Part shown: positions 9,092 through 17,313 of the stretch, in pieces
Numbering within the stretch: the first letter of the stretch is position 1
Layout of the letters: the number at the start of each line of letters is the position of its first letter
DNA from: CAVTPU01 sp963736695
Lineage (GTDB): Bacteria; Actinomycetota; Actinomycetes; Mycobacteriales; Micromonosporaceae
DNA length: 64,000 nt
Assembly: GCA_963736695.1 (NCBI GenBank)
Contig: CAVTPU010000004.1
Span: 1,116,001 to 1,180,000, forward strand
Direction of reading: 5' to 3'
Translations under genes and position numbers: made by a program
The notes under the pieces: generated by a model
The model's input: only the letters and a program-made list of their open reading frames with translations
Databases searched by the model: none
What the model was told of the DNA's origin: nothing

Positions 9092-9493
9092 CCGTTGTCA
9101 CACTCCTATGTGCGCGTCGTGCGTGCCGCTGCGGCGGCCGCGCACGTGTTCTCTGTGGCTTTTCGCCGATCAGCCTGGGCTCCGTCGCCGTGATCGTGGT
9201 CGGATCGGTTGGCCACAGATCCCAGATTGGCCAACCGGCGGGGTACCTTACCCCCCGCGCGTGGAGTTGGCCTCACTGGCACGGGAGAATGGTCTCCGAT
9301 GTGACCCAAGCGACACAAAGGTAGGGGGCGAATCGACGGAGTCGACGTTCGGCACGCCGACGTGTGGGCAAGATTCCGTGCCCGTACGGCGGGGCACCGG
9401 ATAGATTCAGGACACCGTTACCCTCGCCACCGGAGGAACCTCCACACTGGGGTGCTGGGTGCGCCAAATGAGGACGACTGGGAGTGGCGAGGA
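9092..9493. other. divergent intergenic region, 402 bases
   Basis: Non-coding stretch between the DUF4193 start (minus) and the LytR_C start (plus). It holds the inverted repeat at 9207-9236, a short GGGGTA/TACCCC hairpin near 9240-9256, and a candidate -10-like TAGATT near 9400. I see no RNA gene or open frame with coding character. Confidence 0.6.
9207..9236. promoter_or_regulatory. inverted repeat, candidate operator
   Basis: Perfect 9-base palindromic arms GGTTGGCCA (9207-9215) and TGGCCAACC (9228-9236) separated by 12 bases. They lie in the divergent promoter region between DUF4193 and the LytR_C gene, where a dimeric repressor or activator could act on either. No regulator is identified. 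Confidence 0.4.
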
Positions 9494-10024
9494 ATGACAT
9501 TCGCGCGAGTACGGGCGTTGATCTTCGTGTCGATGTTGTTCGTCGGAGCCACGGTGGTGGTGGTCATGGCGGTGACACGGGACACTCAGACCCGGGTGGG
9601 GCAGCACAACGCCTGTCCGGCCGGTCTGGTCCCGGCGAAGGTCAAGATGCCCGAACGTAACGAATTCGTGGTCGACGTCTTCAACGGCACCAAGACGGTC
9701 GGGCTCGCGCAGACGGTCGGCGACGAGTTCAAGAACCGCGGCTTTCAGGTCGACAAGATGAAGACCGCTCCTGGATCCAAGGTGCACGACGTCATCGCCG
9801 AGATCCGCTATGGCCCGGAGGCGGTTGGGGCGGCTCGCCTGGTCAGCGCCTATTTCCTCGTGGACGAGGCGGAGATGAACTTCGACATCAAACGCAAGGG
9901 CAACCACGTCGACGTGATCATCGGCACCCGGTTTCAGCAGCTCGCGACGACGATCGAGGTCAACCAGTCGATCGCGGCGCTGGGCAATCCCACGGCCCCG
10001 GAGGGCACCTGCGACGCCTCCTGA
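9494..10024 (+). CDS. membrane-anchored LytR_C domain protein
   Basis: 176-residue envelope protein: one N-terminal transmembrane helix (VRALIFVSMLFVGATVVVVM, about residues 6-27), then an extracytoplasmic LytR C-terminal-type domain with VVDVFNGTKTVGLAQTVGDE and VIIGTRFQQLATTIEV. LytR_C domains accompany LytR-CpsA-Psr proteins in cell-wall polymer attachment, but here the catalytic LCP domain is absent, so an accessory wall role is inferred. ATG 9494 is preceded by a GAGG site. The stop (TGA 10022-10024) abuts the convergent suhB stop inside one TGATCA. Confidence 0.8.
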   Translation: MTFARVRALIFVSMLFVGATVVVVMAVTRDTQTRVGQHNACPAGLVPAKVKMPERNEFVVDVFNGTKTVGLAQTVGDEFKNRGFQVDKMKTAPGSKVHDVIAEIRYGPEAVGAARLVSAYFLVDEAEMNFDIKRKGNHVDVIIGTRFQQLATTIEVNQSIAALGNPTAPEGTCDAS

Positions 10025-10864
10025 TCATGGTCCGCCGGCGGCGTCGAAGTCGACCAGCAGGCCGTGCAGGAGTGGATGGAGGCCGGGCGGTGCGGCGAGC
10101 ACCATCGCGGGGCCTGGTTCCCGCCCGCTCAGTCCGGTCACGAGCAGCCCGGCCTCGGTTGCGATGAGTCCCCCGGCGGCGTGGTCCCACGCCGCGAGCC
10201 CCTTCTCGAAATAGGCGTCGAAGCGGCCCTCGGCGGCGAAGCACAGGTCGAGTGAGGCGGCCCCGCACCGGCGGATGTCCCGCACCTGGGGCAGGAGCGC
10301 GGCGACGACGGCGGCTTGGTGCGCCCGACGGGCCGGCAGATAGCCGAACCCGGTGCCGACCATAGCCTGGCTGAGTTCGGTGACTGTCGAGCCGCTCAGG
10401 CGCCTTCCAGCCCGCCAGGCGCCGTGGCCGCGCATGGCCGTCCACTGCTCGTCGGTGGCGGCGTTGCGCACCACTGCCGCGACGACGACGCCGTCGACCT
10501 CCGCCGCGATCGAGACGGCATAGAACGGGATGCCATAGACGAAATTCACTGTGCCGTCGATCGGGTCGATGATCCACCGCACCCGACTTCGCCCGGCCTC
10601 GGCGCCGGGCTCGACCCCGTCGGCCTCGTGCGCTCCCAGTTCCTCACCCAAGATCAAATCGTACGGGCGAATCGCTCGCAGCCGCTCGGAGATAAGGCGC
10701 TCGACCGCGCGGTCCACGACGGTGACCAGATCGGTCACGGTGCTCTTCGTGTCGATGTCGGCCGCGCTCAGACCGGCGTCACGCGCGCTTCGGGCGTGGC
10801 GCGCGGCCTCGCCGGCGACCCGCGTCGCGAGGTCCAGCAGCATCCTCGGGTCGACCATGCCCAC
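10025..10864 (-). CDS. suhB: inositol monophosphatase family protein
   Basis: Mg2+-dependent phosphatase of the IMPase superfamily, 279 residues, with the full set of metal-binding motifs: GEE (73-75), DPIDGT (100-105) and WDHAAGG near residue 226. Substrate is probably inositol 1-phosphate, needed in actinobacteria for phosphatidylinositol and mycothiol; other sugar phosphates are possible. An alternative ATG lies two codons in. The adjacent upstream, oppositely directed gene is sigA, a common arrangement in this phylum. Confidence 0.92.
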   Translation of the reverse strand: MGMVDPRMLLDLATRVAGEAARHARSARDAGLSAADIDTKSTVTDLVTVVDRAVERLISERLRAIRPYDLILGEELGAHEADGVEPGAEAGRSRVRWIIDPIDGTVNFVYGIPFYAVSIAAEVDGVVVAAVVRNAATDEQWTAMRGHGAWRAGRRLSGSTVTELSQAMVGTGFGYLPARRAHQAAVVAALLPQVRDIRRCGAASLDLCFAAEGRFDAYFEKGLAAWDHAAGGLIATEAGLLVTGLSGREPGPAMVLAAPPGLHPLLHGLLVDFDAAGGP

Positions 10865-11152
10865 TCCTCGTCACCGTCGACGGGCGCCACGCGGCGCCCG
10901 GATCGTGGCACGATCGCCGCACCAGCGAGGTATCCTCACAGTCGCCAATCCTCGCAGCCCGATCGCGGCGGCATGGGGTCGGCGGTGACATGAGATGATC
11001 GCTACGATTCGGCGCTACAATTGCGCCCTGTCCGCACGTCTCGCCGCACCACACGCGACGTGAGGGTCAAGAAGAATCTCCGGCCTCCGCACGGTGTCGC
11101 TCCGCGCCCACCGGTCGGTCAGCCTGCCGGTCTCGCCACGGGAAGGTCGTTC

Positions 11153-12952
11153 GTGACAGAACTCCGCCACATCGGCGCCGACGTCCAGTCGATCACTGAC
11201 GCGCTTCTGGCCCGCGCCACCAACGGCGGCGGCCAACTGACCTCGGCAGAGGTGGGGCGGACGCTGGAGGAGGCGCAGGTGACGCCCACGCAGGCGCGCA
11301 AGTTGCTGCGCACCCTCACCGAAGCCGGGGTGCTCGTCTTCGACGACTCCAGGCCGAAGCCCACCCGACGCAAGACCACGTCGAGTCGCACGGTCGCCGC
11401 CCGATCCGCGAGTGGACCCTCCAAGGTCACCGCCGCGGCAAGCGCGAAGAGCACCACCGACGCCACCGACGTGTCGACCACACGGACCCGGCCGGCGGCA
11501 CGGCCGGCCACCAAACACGCCGGCACGGCCGCCATCGACGTCCCCGCCGACGACGCTCCCGCCGCCGCAGACGACGTCACCGTCGGCGAGGCCACACCGG
11601 CGAAGGCCGCGAGCAAGAGCGCCGCGAAGGCGCCCGCGAGCAGGAGCGCCACGAAGGCCACCAAAGCTGAGGCTGATGGTGACGGGGTGCCGACGGCAGG
11701 GGCCGGTCCGGCCAAGAAGGCACCGGCGCGCAAGGCTGCGGCGAAGAAGGCACCGGCCGCCGCTGGCGCGGGGGCCGCGAAGAAGGCCCCCGCCAAGGCA
11801 GCCAAGAAGGCGGCGACGAAGCCGGCCGGAGACTCGGAGTCGGGCGAGCCACAGCTCGAAGAGGTCGAGATCGACGCCGAGTTGACCCAGGAGCTGGAGG
11901 CCGCGGCGGCGACCGAGCCGCCAGCGGTGGTGAAGGCCGCCGAGGCCGACGCGGCGGCTGACAACGACTTCGAGTGGGATGACGAGGAGTCCGAGGCGCT
12001 CAAGCAGGCCCGCCGCGACGCGGAGCTCACCGCTTCAGCCGACTCGGTTCGGGCCTATCTCAAGCAGATCGGCAAGGTTCCGCTGCTCAACGCCGAGCAG
12101 GAGGTCGACCTCGCCAAGCGAATCGAGGCTGGGCTCTACGCCTCGGAGCGGCTGCGCCTCGCGGAGGAGTCCGAGGAGAAGCTGCCGACCCCACTGCGCC
12201 GCGATCTGAGCTGGATCTCTCGTGACGGGGAACGAGCCAAGAACCACCTTCTCGAGGCCAACCTGCGCCTCGTGGTCTCGCTCGCCAAGCGTTACACCGG
12301 GCGGGGCATGGCTTTCCTCGACCTGATCCAGGAAGGCAACCTCGGCCTCATCCGCGCCGTGGAGAAGTTCGACTACACCAAGGGCTACAAGTTCTCCACC
12401 TACGCCACCTGGTGGATCCGCCAGGCCATCACCCGCGCCATGGCCGACCAGGCCCGCACCATCCGCATCCCCGTGCACATGGTCGAGGTGATCAACAAGC
12501 TCGGCCGCATCCAGCGGGAGCTGCTTCAGGATCTCGGACGCGAGCCCACCCCCGAGGAGCTCGCCAAGGAGATGGACATCACCCCGGAGAAGGTGCTGGA
12601 GATCCAGCAATACGCCCGGGAGCCCATCTCTCTCGACCAGACCATCGGTGACGAGGGTGACAGTCAGCTCGGCGACTTCATCGAAGACTCCGAGGCGGTC
12701 GTGGCCGTCGACGCCGTCTCGTTCTCGTTGCTTCAGGACCAGCTGCAGCAGGTGCTGCAGACGCTCTCCGAGCGCGAGGCGGGCGTGGTGCGGCTGCGGT
12801 TCGGCCTCACCGATGGCCAGCCGCGCACCCTCGACGAGATCGGCCAGGTCTACGGCGTGACCCGGGAACGGATCCGCCAGATCGAGTCGAAGACGATGTC
12901 GAAGCTGCGTCACCCGTCCCGGTCCCAGGTCCTGCGCGACTACCTCGACTAG
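11153..12952 (+). CDS. sigA: RNA polymerase primary sigma factor (sigma-70, HrdB/SigA)
   Basis: Principal housekeeping sigma factor. GTG 11153 has a GGAAGG site 7 bases upstream. The product is about 599 residues, longer than usual for HrdB/SigA (about 510-530). An N-terminal region 1.1-like segment (VQSITDALLARA, TLEEAQVTPTQARKLLRTL) is followed by a long Lys/Ala/Pro linker with repeated KKAPA units (residues about 90-240) and an acidic stretch. Regions 1.2 to 4.2 follow, including VRAYLKQIGKVPLL, GLIRAVEKFDYTKGYKFSTY, ATWWIRQAIT and the helix-turn-helix VTRERIRQIESKTMSKL. A terminator follows at 12957-13004. A second sigma-70 gene lies at 23898. Confidence 0.95.
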   Translation: MTELRHIGADVQSITDALLARATNGGGQLTSAEVGRTLEEAQVTPTQARKLLRTLTEAGVLVFDDSRPKPTRRKTTSSRTVAARSASGPSKVTAAASAKSTTDATDVSTTRTRPAARPATKHAGTAAIDVPADDAPAAADDVTVGEATPAKAASKSAAKAPASRSATKATKAEADGDGVPTAGAGPAKKAPARKAAAKKAPAAAGAGAAKKAPAKAAKKAATKPAGDSESGEPQLEEVEIDAELTQELEAAAATEPPAVVKAAEADAAADNDFEWDDEESEALKQARRDAELTASADSVRAYLKQIGKVPLLNAEQEVDLAKRIEAGLYASERLRLAEESEEKLPTPLRRDLSWISRDGERAKNHLLEANLRLVVSLAKRYTGRGMAFLDLIQEGNLGLIRAVEKFDYTKGYKFSTYATWWIRQAITRAMADQARTIRIPVHMVEVINKLGRIQRELLQDLGREPTPEELAKEMDITPEKVLEIQQYAREPISLDQTIGDEGDSQLGDFIEDSEAVVAVDAVSFSLLQDQLQQVLQTLSEREAGVVRLRFGLTDGQPRTLDEIGQVYGVTRERIRQIESKTMSKLRHPSRSQVLRDYLD

Positions 12953-12956
12953 TCAC

Positions 12957-13004
12957 AACCGGGTGTCTCGCCGACCGTGCCCGTGGGCGGTGAGACACCC
13001 GGTT
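12957..13004 (+). terminator. Rho-independent-type hairpin after sigA
   Basis: Perfect 13-base arms AACCGGGTGTCTC (12957-12969) and GAGACACCCGGTT (12992-13004) begin four bases after the sigA stop. The loop is 22 bases and can extend the stem by GCC/GGC. There is no U-tract, as is typical for high-GC actinobacteria. Confidence 0.75.
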
Positions 13005-13400
13005 CGAAGGCCTCAGCCGGCGCTCGAGGGGGTTGTCCGGCCACAATCGGGCCTTACGTCGAACCTGACACGTTCGCTCTTCGCGAAACAGACGAGCAGC
13101 CCGGAGCAGCTGAAACCCTACCCAGCGTGCGCGACACGCCGATTTGCGCAGGTCATCCATGATCATGTCGTAACGCTTCGTAAGCGATCGATTACCGTAA
13201 TGTAACTGTGATGCGAATAGGGCGTGCGCCTGCCGTGCTGAGTGGGAAAGACTGTCACAACCTCGGGTTAGGCTCGCTGTGACCTCGGTCGCCACCCCCG
13301 GATCCGGGAACGCGGTCAGTGGACCCGATGTTGGACGATGAGTGAAGAAGAGTCGACCAGGCCAGGCCCATCGACCCGAGACGAGCAGGAGGACGAGGCG
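13005..13400. other. intergenic region between sigA terminator and DUF7455 gene
   Basis: About 400 bases with no convincing gene. The relatively AT-rich stretch 13150-13215 (including CGATTACCGTAATGTAACTG) is the best candidate promoter region for the following gene. An alternative upstream ATG at 13338 in frame with the DUF7455 gene is possible but lacks support. Confidence 0.5.
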
Positions 13401-13664
13401 ATGACCCCAACCCTCACGCCGCCCACGGCAGCGACAGCCCCACCCTCGGCTGAGGAGCGCTGCGACCGGTGCAACGCCGCCGGCAAAGTACGAATCGTGC
13501 TCGCTGGAGGAGGCGAGCTCGTCTTCTGCGGCCACCACGCCAACAAGCTCGCCCCCGAGCTGGTCAAGGTCGCGGTCGACGTGGTCGCCGCACCCGACTT
13601 CCACTGGCGGGGCACCGACCTCATCGCGGCCTCAGGGGCCGTGAGCACCACCAACGAGAACTGA
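13401..13664 (+). CDS. DUF7455 small zinc-binding-like protein
   Basis: Actinobacterial protein usually found right after sigA and now grouped as DUF7455; function unknown. About 87 residues from ATG 13401, which is preceded by AGGAGGACGAGG; an in-frame ATG at 13338 would add 21 residues. The core has a pair of Cys (ERCDRCNAAGKVRI) and a downstream FCGHHANKLAPEL, suggesting one zinc site made of C-x2-C and C-x-H-H. Pro/Thr-rich N-terminus. Confidence 0.82.
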   Translation: MTPTLTPPTAATAPPSAEERCDRCNAAGKVRIVLAGGGELVFCGHHANKLAPELVKVAVDVVAAPDFHWRGTDLIAASGAVSTTNEN

Positions 13665-13801
13665 TCCGCCCACCAACACCGAGCCCGACGACAACGGCCT
13701 CCTCGCCGACACGCCTGCGCACTGGGGCACCGCCACTACGGCGGATCCCCACAGGTCAACCGGTGAGGGGGCCGTTGTCATCGGGACTCGTCGGCCGGCG
13801 C

Positions 13802-14074
13802 CTACAAGTCCCCGCCTGATCCGGCCGACAAGTCCCCGCCTAATCCGGCCGACGAGTCGCCGCCGTGCAGTGGCGCATAAAGTGGATCATCGCCCTGGCG
13901 CTTGGCGTTCTCGCGCCGAATCGCCCGGGCGGCGGCCTTCGCGGCCCGGATGCGTTCTTCGGGTGTCCGTGGGTGGCGACGTCGCATCCTGTGCCGCACC
14001 CATAACGCGACGCTGATGGCCGCGGAGACGGCCACGGCGACGATGCCAACAGAGGTCCAGACAACGGTGGGCAT
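13802..14074 (-). CDS. small single-pass membrane protein
   Basis: About 90 residues, unrecognised. ATG 14074 (or 14083) leads into one transmembrane helix (VWTSVGIVAVAVSAAISVAL), then a strongly basic stretch (RHRMRRRHPRTPEERIRAAK) and a Gly/Ser/Asp tail with the duplicated unit GGDLSAG. The tail repeat GGDSSAGLGGDLSAGSGGDL explains the low-complexity DNA at 13802-13860. It is transcribed away from the helicase gene's end and convergent with the DUF7455 gene. Confidence 0.65.
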   Translation of the reverse strand: MPTVVWTSVGIVAVAVSAAISVALWVRHRMRRRHPRTPEERIRAAKAAARAIRRENAKRQGDDPLYAPLHGGDSSAGLGGDLSAGSGGDL

Positions 14075-14157
14075 AACTGTCACAGTAGGACGCTAGTCAA
14101 CCCCGGCATTGACCTGAGCCGATCGCGAGAACCCGAGGCCACCGTCGGCGGGCCAGG

Positions 14158-15909
14158 TCACAGGGTCTGCAGAATCGTGATGCGTTCCTGCAGTTGCTCG
14201 ATCGTCGCCTGAGCGCTGGGCGGGCCGCCGCACTGGCGCCGGAGCTCCGCGTGGATCTTGCCGTGCGGCAGCCCCGTGCGGTGATGGTGGGCGGCGACCA
14301 TCTGGTTGAGCTGGCGCCGCAGGGCGATGCGCCGGTGCGCGGCGGGCATCGGCGGGCCGGACGCGTCGTCACGGTCGGGGGCGCCATGGGGTGTGCTGCG
14401 TCCGCGCCGACGCGCGGCGGCCGCCTGCTCGGCCTGACGGCGGGTGAGCAGCATCGCGACCTGGTCGGGGCTGAGCAGGCCCGGCAGCCCGAGATACTCC
14501 TCTTCCTCCGGGGTGCCCGACTGTGTGGGCAGGCCAAATGACGCTCCATCAAAGATCACTTGGTCGAGCTCGGCGGTGGCTGACAGCGCTTCATATCGTT
14601 TGGTCAGCTCGTCGCTGGCGGCCTCGGCACGGTTGGCGCGCTCCATGAGCTCGTCGTCGAAGCCGTCATCGCTCTTTTTCGCGCCGAGCACGTGGTCACG
14701 CTGCGCCTCCATCTCGCTGGCGAGCCCCAGCAGGTGCGGCACGCTGGGAAGGAAGACCGTGGCCGTTTCGCCCGGCCGCCGAACCCGCACGAACCGGCCG
14801 ATCGCCTGCGCGAAGAACAACGGAGTGGAGGCGCTCGTGGCATAGACCCCGACGGCGAGTCGTGGAATGTCAACACCCTCCGAAACCATCCGTACGGCCA
14901 CGAGCCACCGCTGGTCCGAGGCGGCGAACTCACCGATGCGATCCGAGGCCCCGGTGTCGTCGGAGAGCACGATGACGGGCGGCTCGCCGGTGATCTGTGT
15001 CAACAGTTTCGCGTAGGCGCGGGCGGCCTGCTGATCGCTGGCGATGACCAGCCCACCGGCATCGGGGATGCCACCGGCCCGCAACACCTGCAGGCGCGCG
15101 TCCGCGGCCCGCAGCACCTGCGGCATCCAGTCACCGGTCGGGTCGAGTGCCGTGCGCCACGCCTGCGCGATGACGTCCTGGGTCATCGGTTCGCCGAGCC
15201 GCACCGCGAGCTCGTCGCCGGCCGACGTGCGCCACCGGGTCTCGCCCGAGTAGGCGAGGAAGATCACCGGACGGACGACGCCGTCACGCAGCGCGTCGGC
15301 ATAGCCGTAGGAGGAGTCCGGTCGAGAGCGCGACAATCCGTCGCCACCCCGCTCATAGGTGACAAACGGGATCGGGTTCTCGTCGGATCGAAACGGGGTT
15401 CCGGTGAGGGTGAGGCGGCGCACCGCCGGCTCGAAGGCGTTCTTCACCCCGTCGCCCCACGACCGGGAATCCCCGGCGTGGTGGATCTCGTCGAGCACCA
15501 CGAGGCTCCGCCTCGCCATCGTGCGGCGCCGGTGCACCATGGGGGCGGCGCCGACCTGGGCATAGGTGACGACCGCGCCGTGGAAGTCGGCCGTGGTGTG
15601 CAGATCGGCGTTGCGAAAAGCGGGGTCGAGCGCGATGCCGACGCCCGCCGCCGCCGTCGACCACTGGGTTTTGAGGTGCTCGGTCGGTGTGACCACGGTC
15701 ACCGCGTCGACCACCCCGGTGGCGAGAAGTTCGGCGGCGATCCGCAGGGCGAACGTGGTCTTGCCGGCGCCAGGGGTCGCGACCGCGAGAAAGTCGTGGC
15801 CGACGTCGGCGTCGGCGGTGGCGTCGCGGCGCAGATATTCGACGAGCGCCCGCCGTTGCCACGCACGCAGCGGCGGAAACGTCGCCAGCGTCGGCAGTGA
15901 CGGCGCCAT
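14158..15909 (-). CDS. DEAD/DEAH-box (superfamily 2) helicase
   Basis: ATP-dependent nucleic-acid helicase of 583 residues in the actinobacterial group adjacent to sigA and DUF3039. Motifs in order: Walker A TPGAGKT, a DEIHH Walker B box, motif III-like LTGTPFRSDEN, motif V-like VRMVSEGVDIPRLAVGVYAT and motif VI QAIGRFVRVRRPGE. The fold resembles the XPB/type III restriction Res family. A C-terminal extension (residues 480-583) is Arg/Gln-rich and helical. The exact substrate is unknown; a role in DNA repair or recombination is only inferred. Confidence 0.88.
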   Translation of the reverse strand: MAPSLPTLATFPPLRAWQRRALVEYLRRDATADADVGHDFLAVATPGAGKTTFALRIAAELLATGVVDAVTVVTPTEHLKTQWSTAAAGVGIALDPAFRNADLHTTADFHGAVVTYAQVGAAPMVHRRRTMARRSLVVLDEIHHAGDSRSWGDGVKNAFEPAVRRLTLTGTPFRSDENPIPFVTYERGGDGLSRSRPDSSYGYADALRDGVVRPVIFLAYSGETRWRTSAGDELAVRLGEPMTQDVIAQAWRTALDPTGDWMPQVLRAADARLQVLRAGGIPDAGGLVIASDQQAARAYAKLLTQITGEPPVIVLSDDTGASDRIGEFAASDQRWLVAVRMVSEGVDIPRLAVGVYATSASTPLFFAQAIGRFVRVRRPGETATVFLPSVPHLLGLASEMEAQRDHVLGAKKSDDGFDDELMERANRAEAASDELTKRYEALSATAELDQVIFDGASFGLPTQSGTPEEEEYLGLPGLLSPDQVAMLLTRRQAEQAAAARRRGRSTPHGAPDRDDASGPPMPAAHRRIALRRQLNQMVAAHHHRTGLPHGKIHAELRRQCGGPPSAQATIEQLQERITILQTL

Positions 15910-16045
15910 ATCTGGCCCTCCCCCTCGAAGCTCACCGCACGCAGAAAGCCCCCGAGTCGGCTCGCGACGCGAAGGCTCATCTAGCCTAGCGGGTCACTCT
16001 GACATCGCCTGCCACGTGCCCGCGACTCCCGACCGCTGGCGGCGA

Positions 16046-16318
16046 TCACTTCCAGTTCATGAGTCTCTCGTCGTTCTCATAGATCTCTTTGCACTCGGGA
16101 CAGACCGGAAAGCGTTGCGGGTCGCGGGAGGGCACCCAGACCTTGCCACAGAGGGCGCGCACCGGGGTGCCGAGCACCATCGCCTCGGTCATCTTGTGTT
16201 TGTCGACATAATGCGCGAAGCGCTCGTGGTCGCCCTCCTCGACCCGAAACTCGACGCGCTCTTCCAGAATGGTTCCGCCGGTCTCCGGCAGTGAGGTCGG
16301 TGTCGTCACGCCCGCCAT
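16046..16318 (-). CDS. DUF3039 protein
   Basis: About 90-residue actinobacterial protein of DUF3039, unknown function. ATG at 16318 chosen; an in-frame start at 16345 exists. Conserved block HERFAHYVDKHKMTEAMVLG, ALCGKVWVPSRDPQRFPVC and CPECKEIYE carries three Cys (C-x..-C-x2-C), consistent with a zinc ribbon. It is upstream of the helicase on the same strand, with a gap of 136 bases, and divergent from psuG. Confidence 0.9.
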   Translation of the reverse strand: MAGVTTPTSLPETGGTILEERVEFRVEEGDHERFAHYVDKHKMTEAMVLGTPVRALCGKVWVPSRDPQRFPVCPECKEIYENDERLMNWK

Positions 16319-16389
16319 TGTCCCAGGTTCGGTGGCCGAACGCACCGGGCGTCACCGGTGGGCGCGACGGCGGCGTTATCGTGATCACC

Positions 16390-17313
16390 ATGGCGGAGAT
16401 CCGGTACGGGCTACATGTGCGCGACGCGCTCACCGACCACCGGCCGGTGGTCGCGCTGGAGAGCACGATCATCTCGCACGGTCTGCCTCGGCCGCGCAAC
16501 CTCGAGGTGGCGCACGAGGTCGAACAGACGGTGCGCGACCACGGGGCGGTGCCGGCGACCATCGGGGTCGTCGGCGGAGACATCGTGGTCGGGCTCGACG
16601 ACGGCGAGCTGGCGCACCTGGCGACCGCCGAGCAGGTGGCGAAGCTGTCGGCGCGTGACCTCGCGGTGGCCAGCGCACGCGGGCTCGACGGGGCGACGAC
16701 GGTCGCCGCCACCGCGGTGATCGCCGCACACGCCGGCGTGTCGGTCTTCGCGACCGGTGGACTCGGTGGCGTGCATCGGGGCGCCGGCGACAGCTTCGAC
16801 GAGTCGGCGGACCTCGCCGCGTTGGCCCGCACCCCCATCGTCGTGGTCTGCGCCGGGGTGAAGTCCATTCTCGACGTCGGCGCGACCCTGGAGCGGCTGG
16901 AGTCGTTCGGTGTGACGGTCGTCGGTTATCGCACCGACCGTTTCCCTGGGTTCTATCTCAGCGACAGTGGGCACCACCTGGACTGGACACTGGACGATCC
17001 GGCACAGGTCGCCGCCACCCTGCACGCCCAACACGCGCTCGGACTGGGCGCCGGTGCGATCGTGGTCGCCCAGCCCCTGCCACCCGAGGAACAGATGGCA
17101 CCCCAGTTGCACGACCGACTTCTCGCCGAGGGCCTGGCCGGTCTGGCTCGCGACCGTGTCACCGGCAAGGCGGTCACCCCCTATCTGCTGGCGCACTTCC
17201 ACGAGGCGAGCGACGGCGCGAGCCTGGCAGCCAACGTACGGATCATCCTGCGCAACGCGGCCCTCGCCGCCGATATCGCCGCCGCCCACGCCGCGATCCC
17301 GTTGCCGACGTGA
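16390..17313 (+). CDS. psuG: pseudouridine-5'-phosphate glycosidase
   Basis: Cleaves the C-C glycosidic bond of pseudouridine 5'-phosphate to uracil and ribose 5-phosphate. The 307-residue protein carries the family signature ALESTIISHGLP (residues 22-33), TIGVVGGDIVVGLDD, SARDLAVASARGLDGATTVAAT and FATGGLGGVHRGA. ATG 16390 is chosen over GTG 16381. The stop overlaps the GTG start of the kinase gene (GTGA), so the two enzymes of pseudouridine breakdown are translated together. Confidence 0.95.
   Translation: MAEIRYGLHVRDALTDHRPVVALESTIISHGLPRPRNLEVAHEVEQTVRDHGAVPATIGVVGGDIVVGLDDGELAHLATAEQVAKLSARDLAVASARGLDGATTVAATAVIAAHAGVSVFATGGLGGVHRGAGDSFDESADLAALARTPIVVVCAGVKSILDVGATLERLESFGVTVVGYRTDRFPGFYLSDSGHHLDWTLDDPAQVAATLHAQHALGLGAGAIVVAQPLPPEEQMAPQLHDRLLAEGLAGLARDRVTGKAVTPYLLAHFHEASDGASLAANVRIILRNAALAADIAAAHAAIPLPT

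Noticed and set aside
11119..12030. 303-residue open frame antisense to the sigA linker
   Set aside because: Ala/Ser-rich shadow of the Lys/Ala-rich sense frame; no start context, and sigA is certain.
12957..13010. GGTTCGAAGG resembling a tRNA T-loop
   Set aside because: It is the right arm of the sigA terminator hairpin; no anticodon or acceptor stem can be drawn around it.
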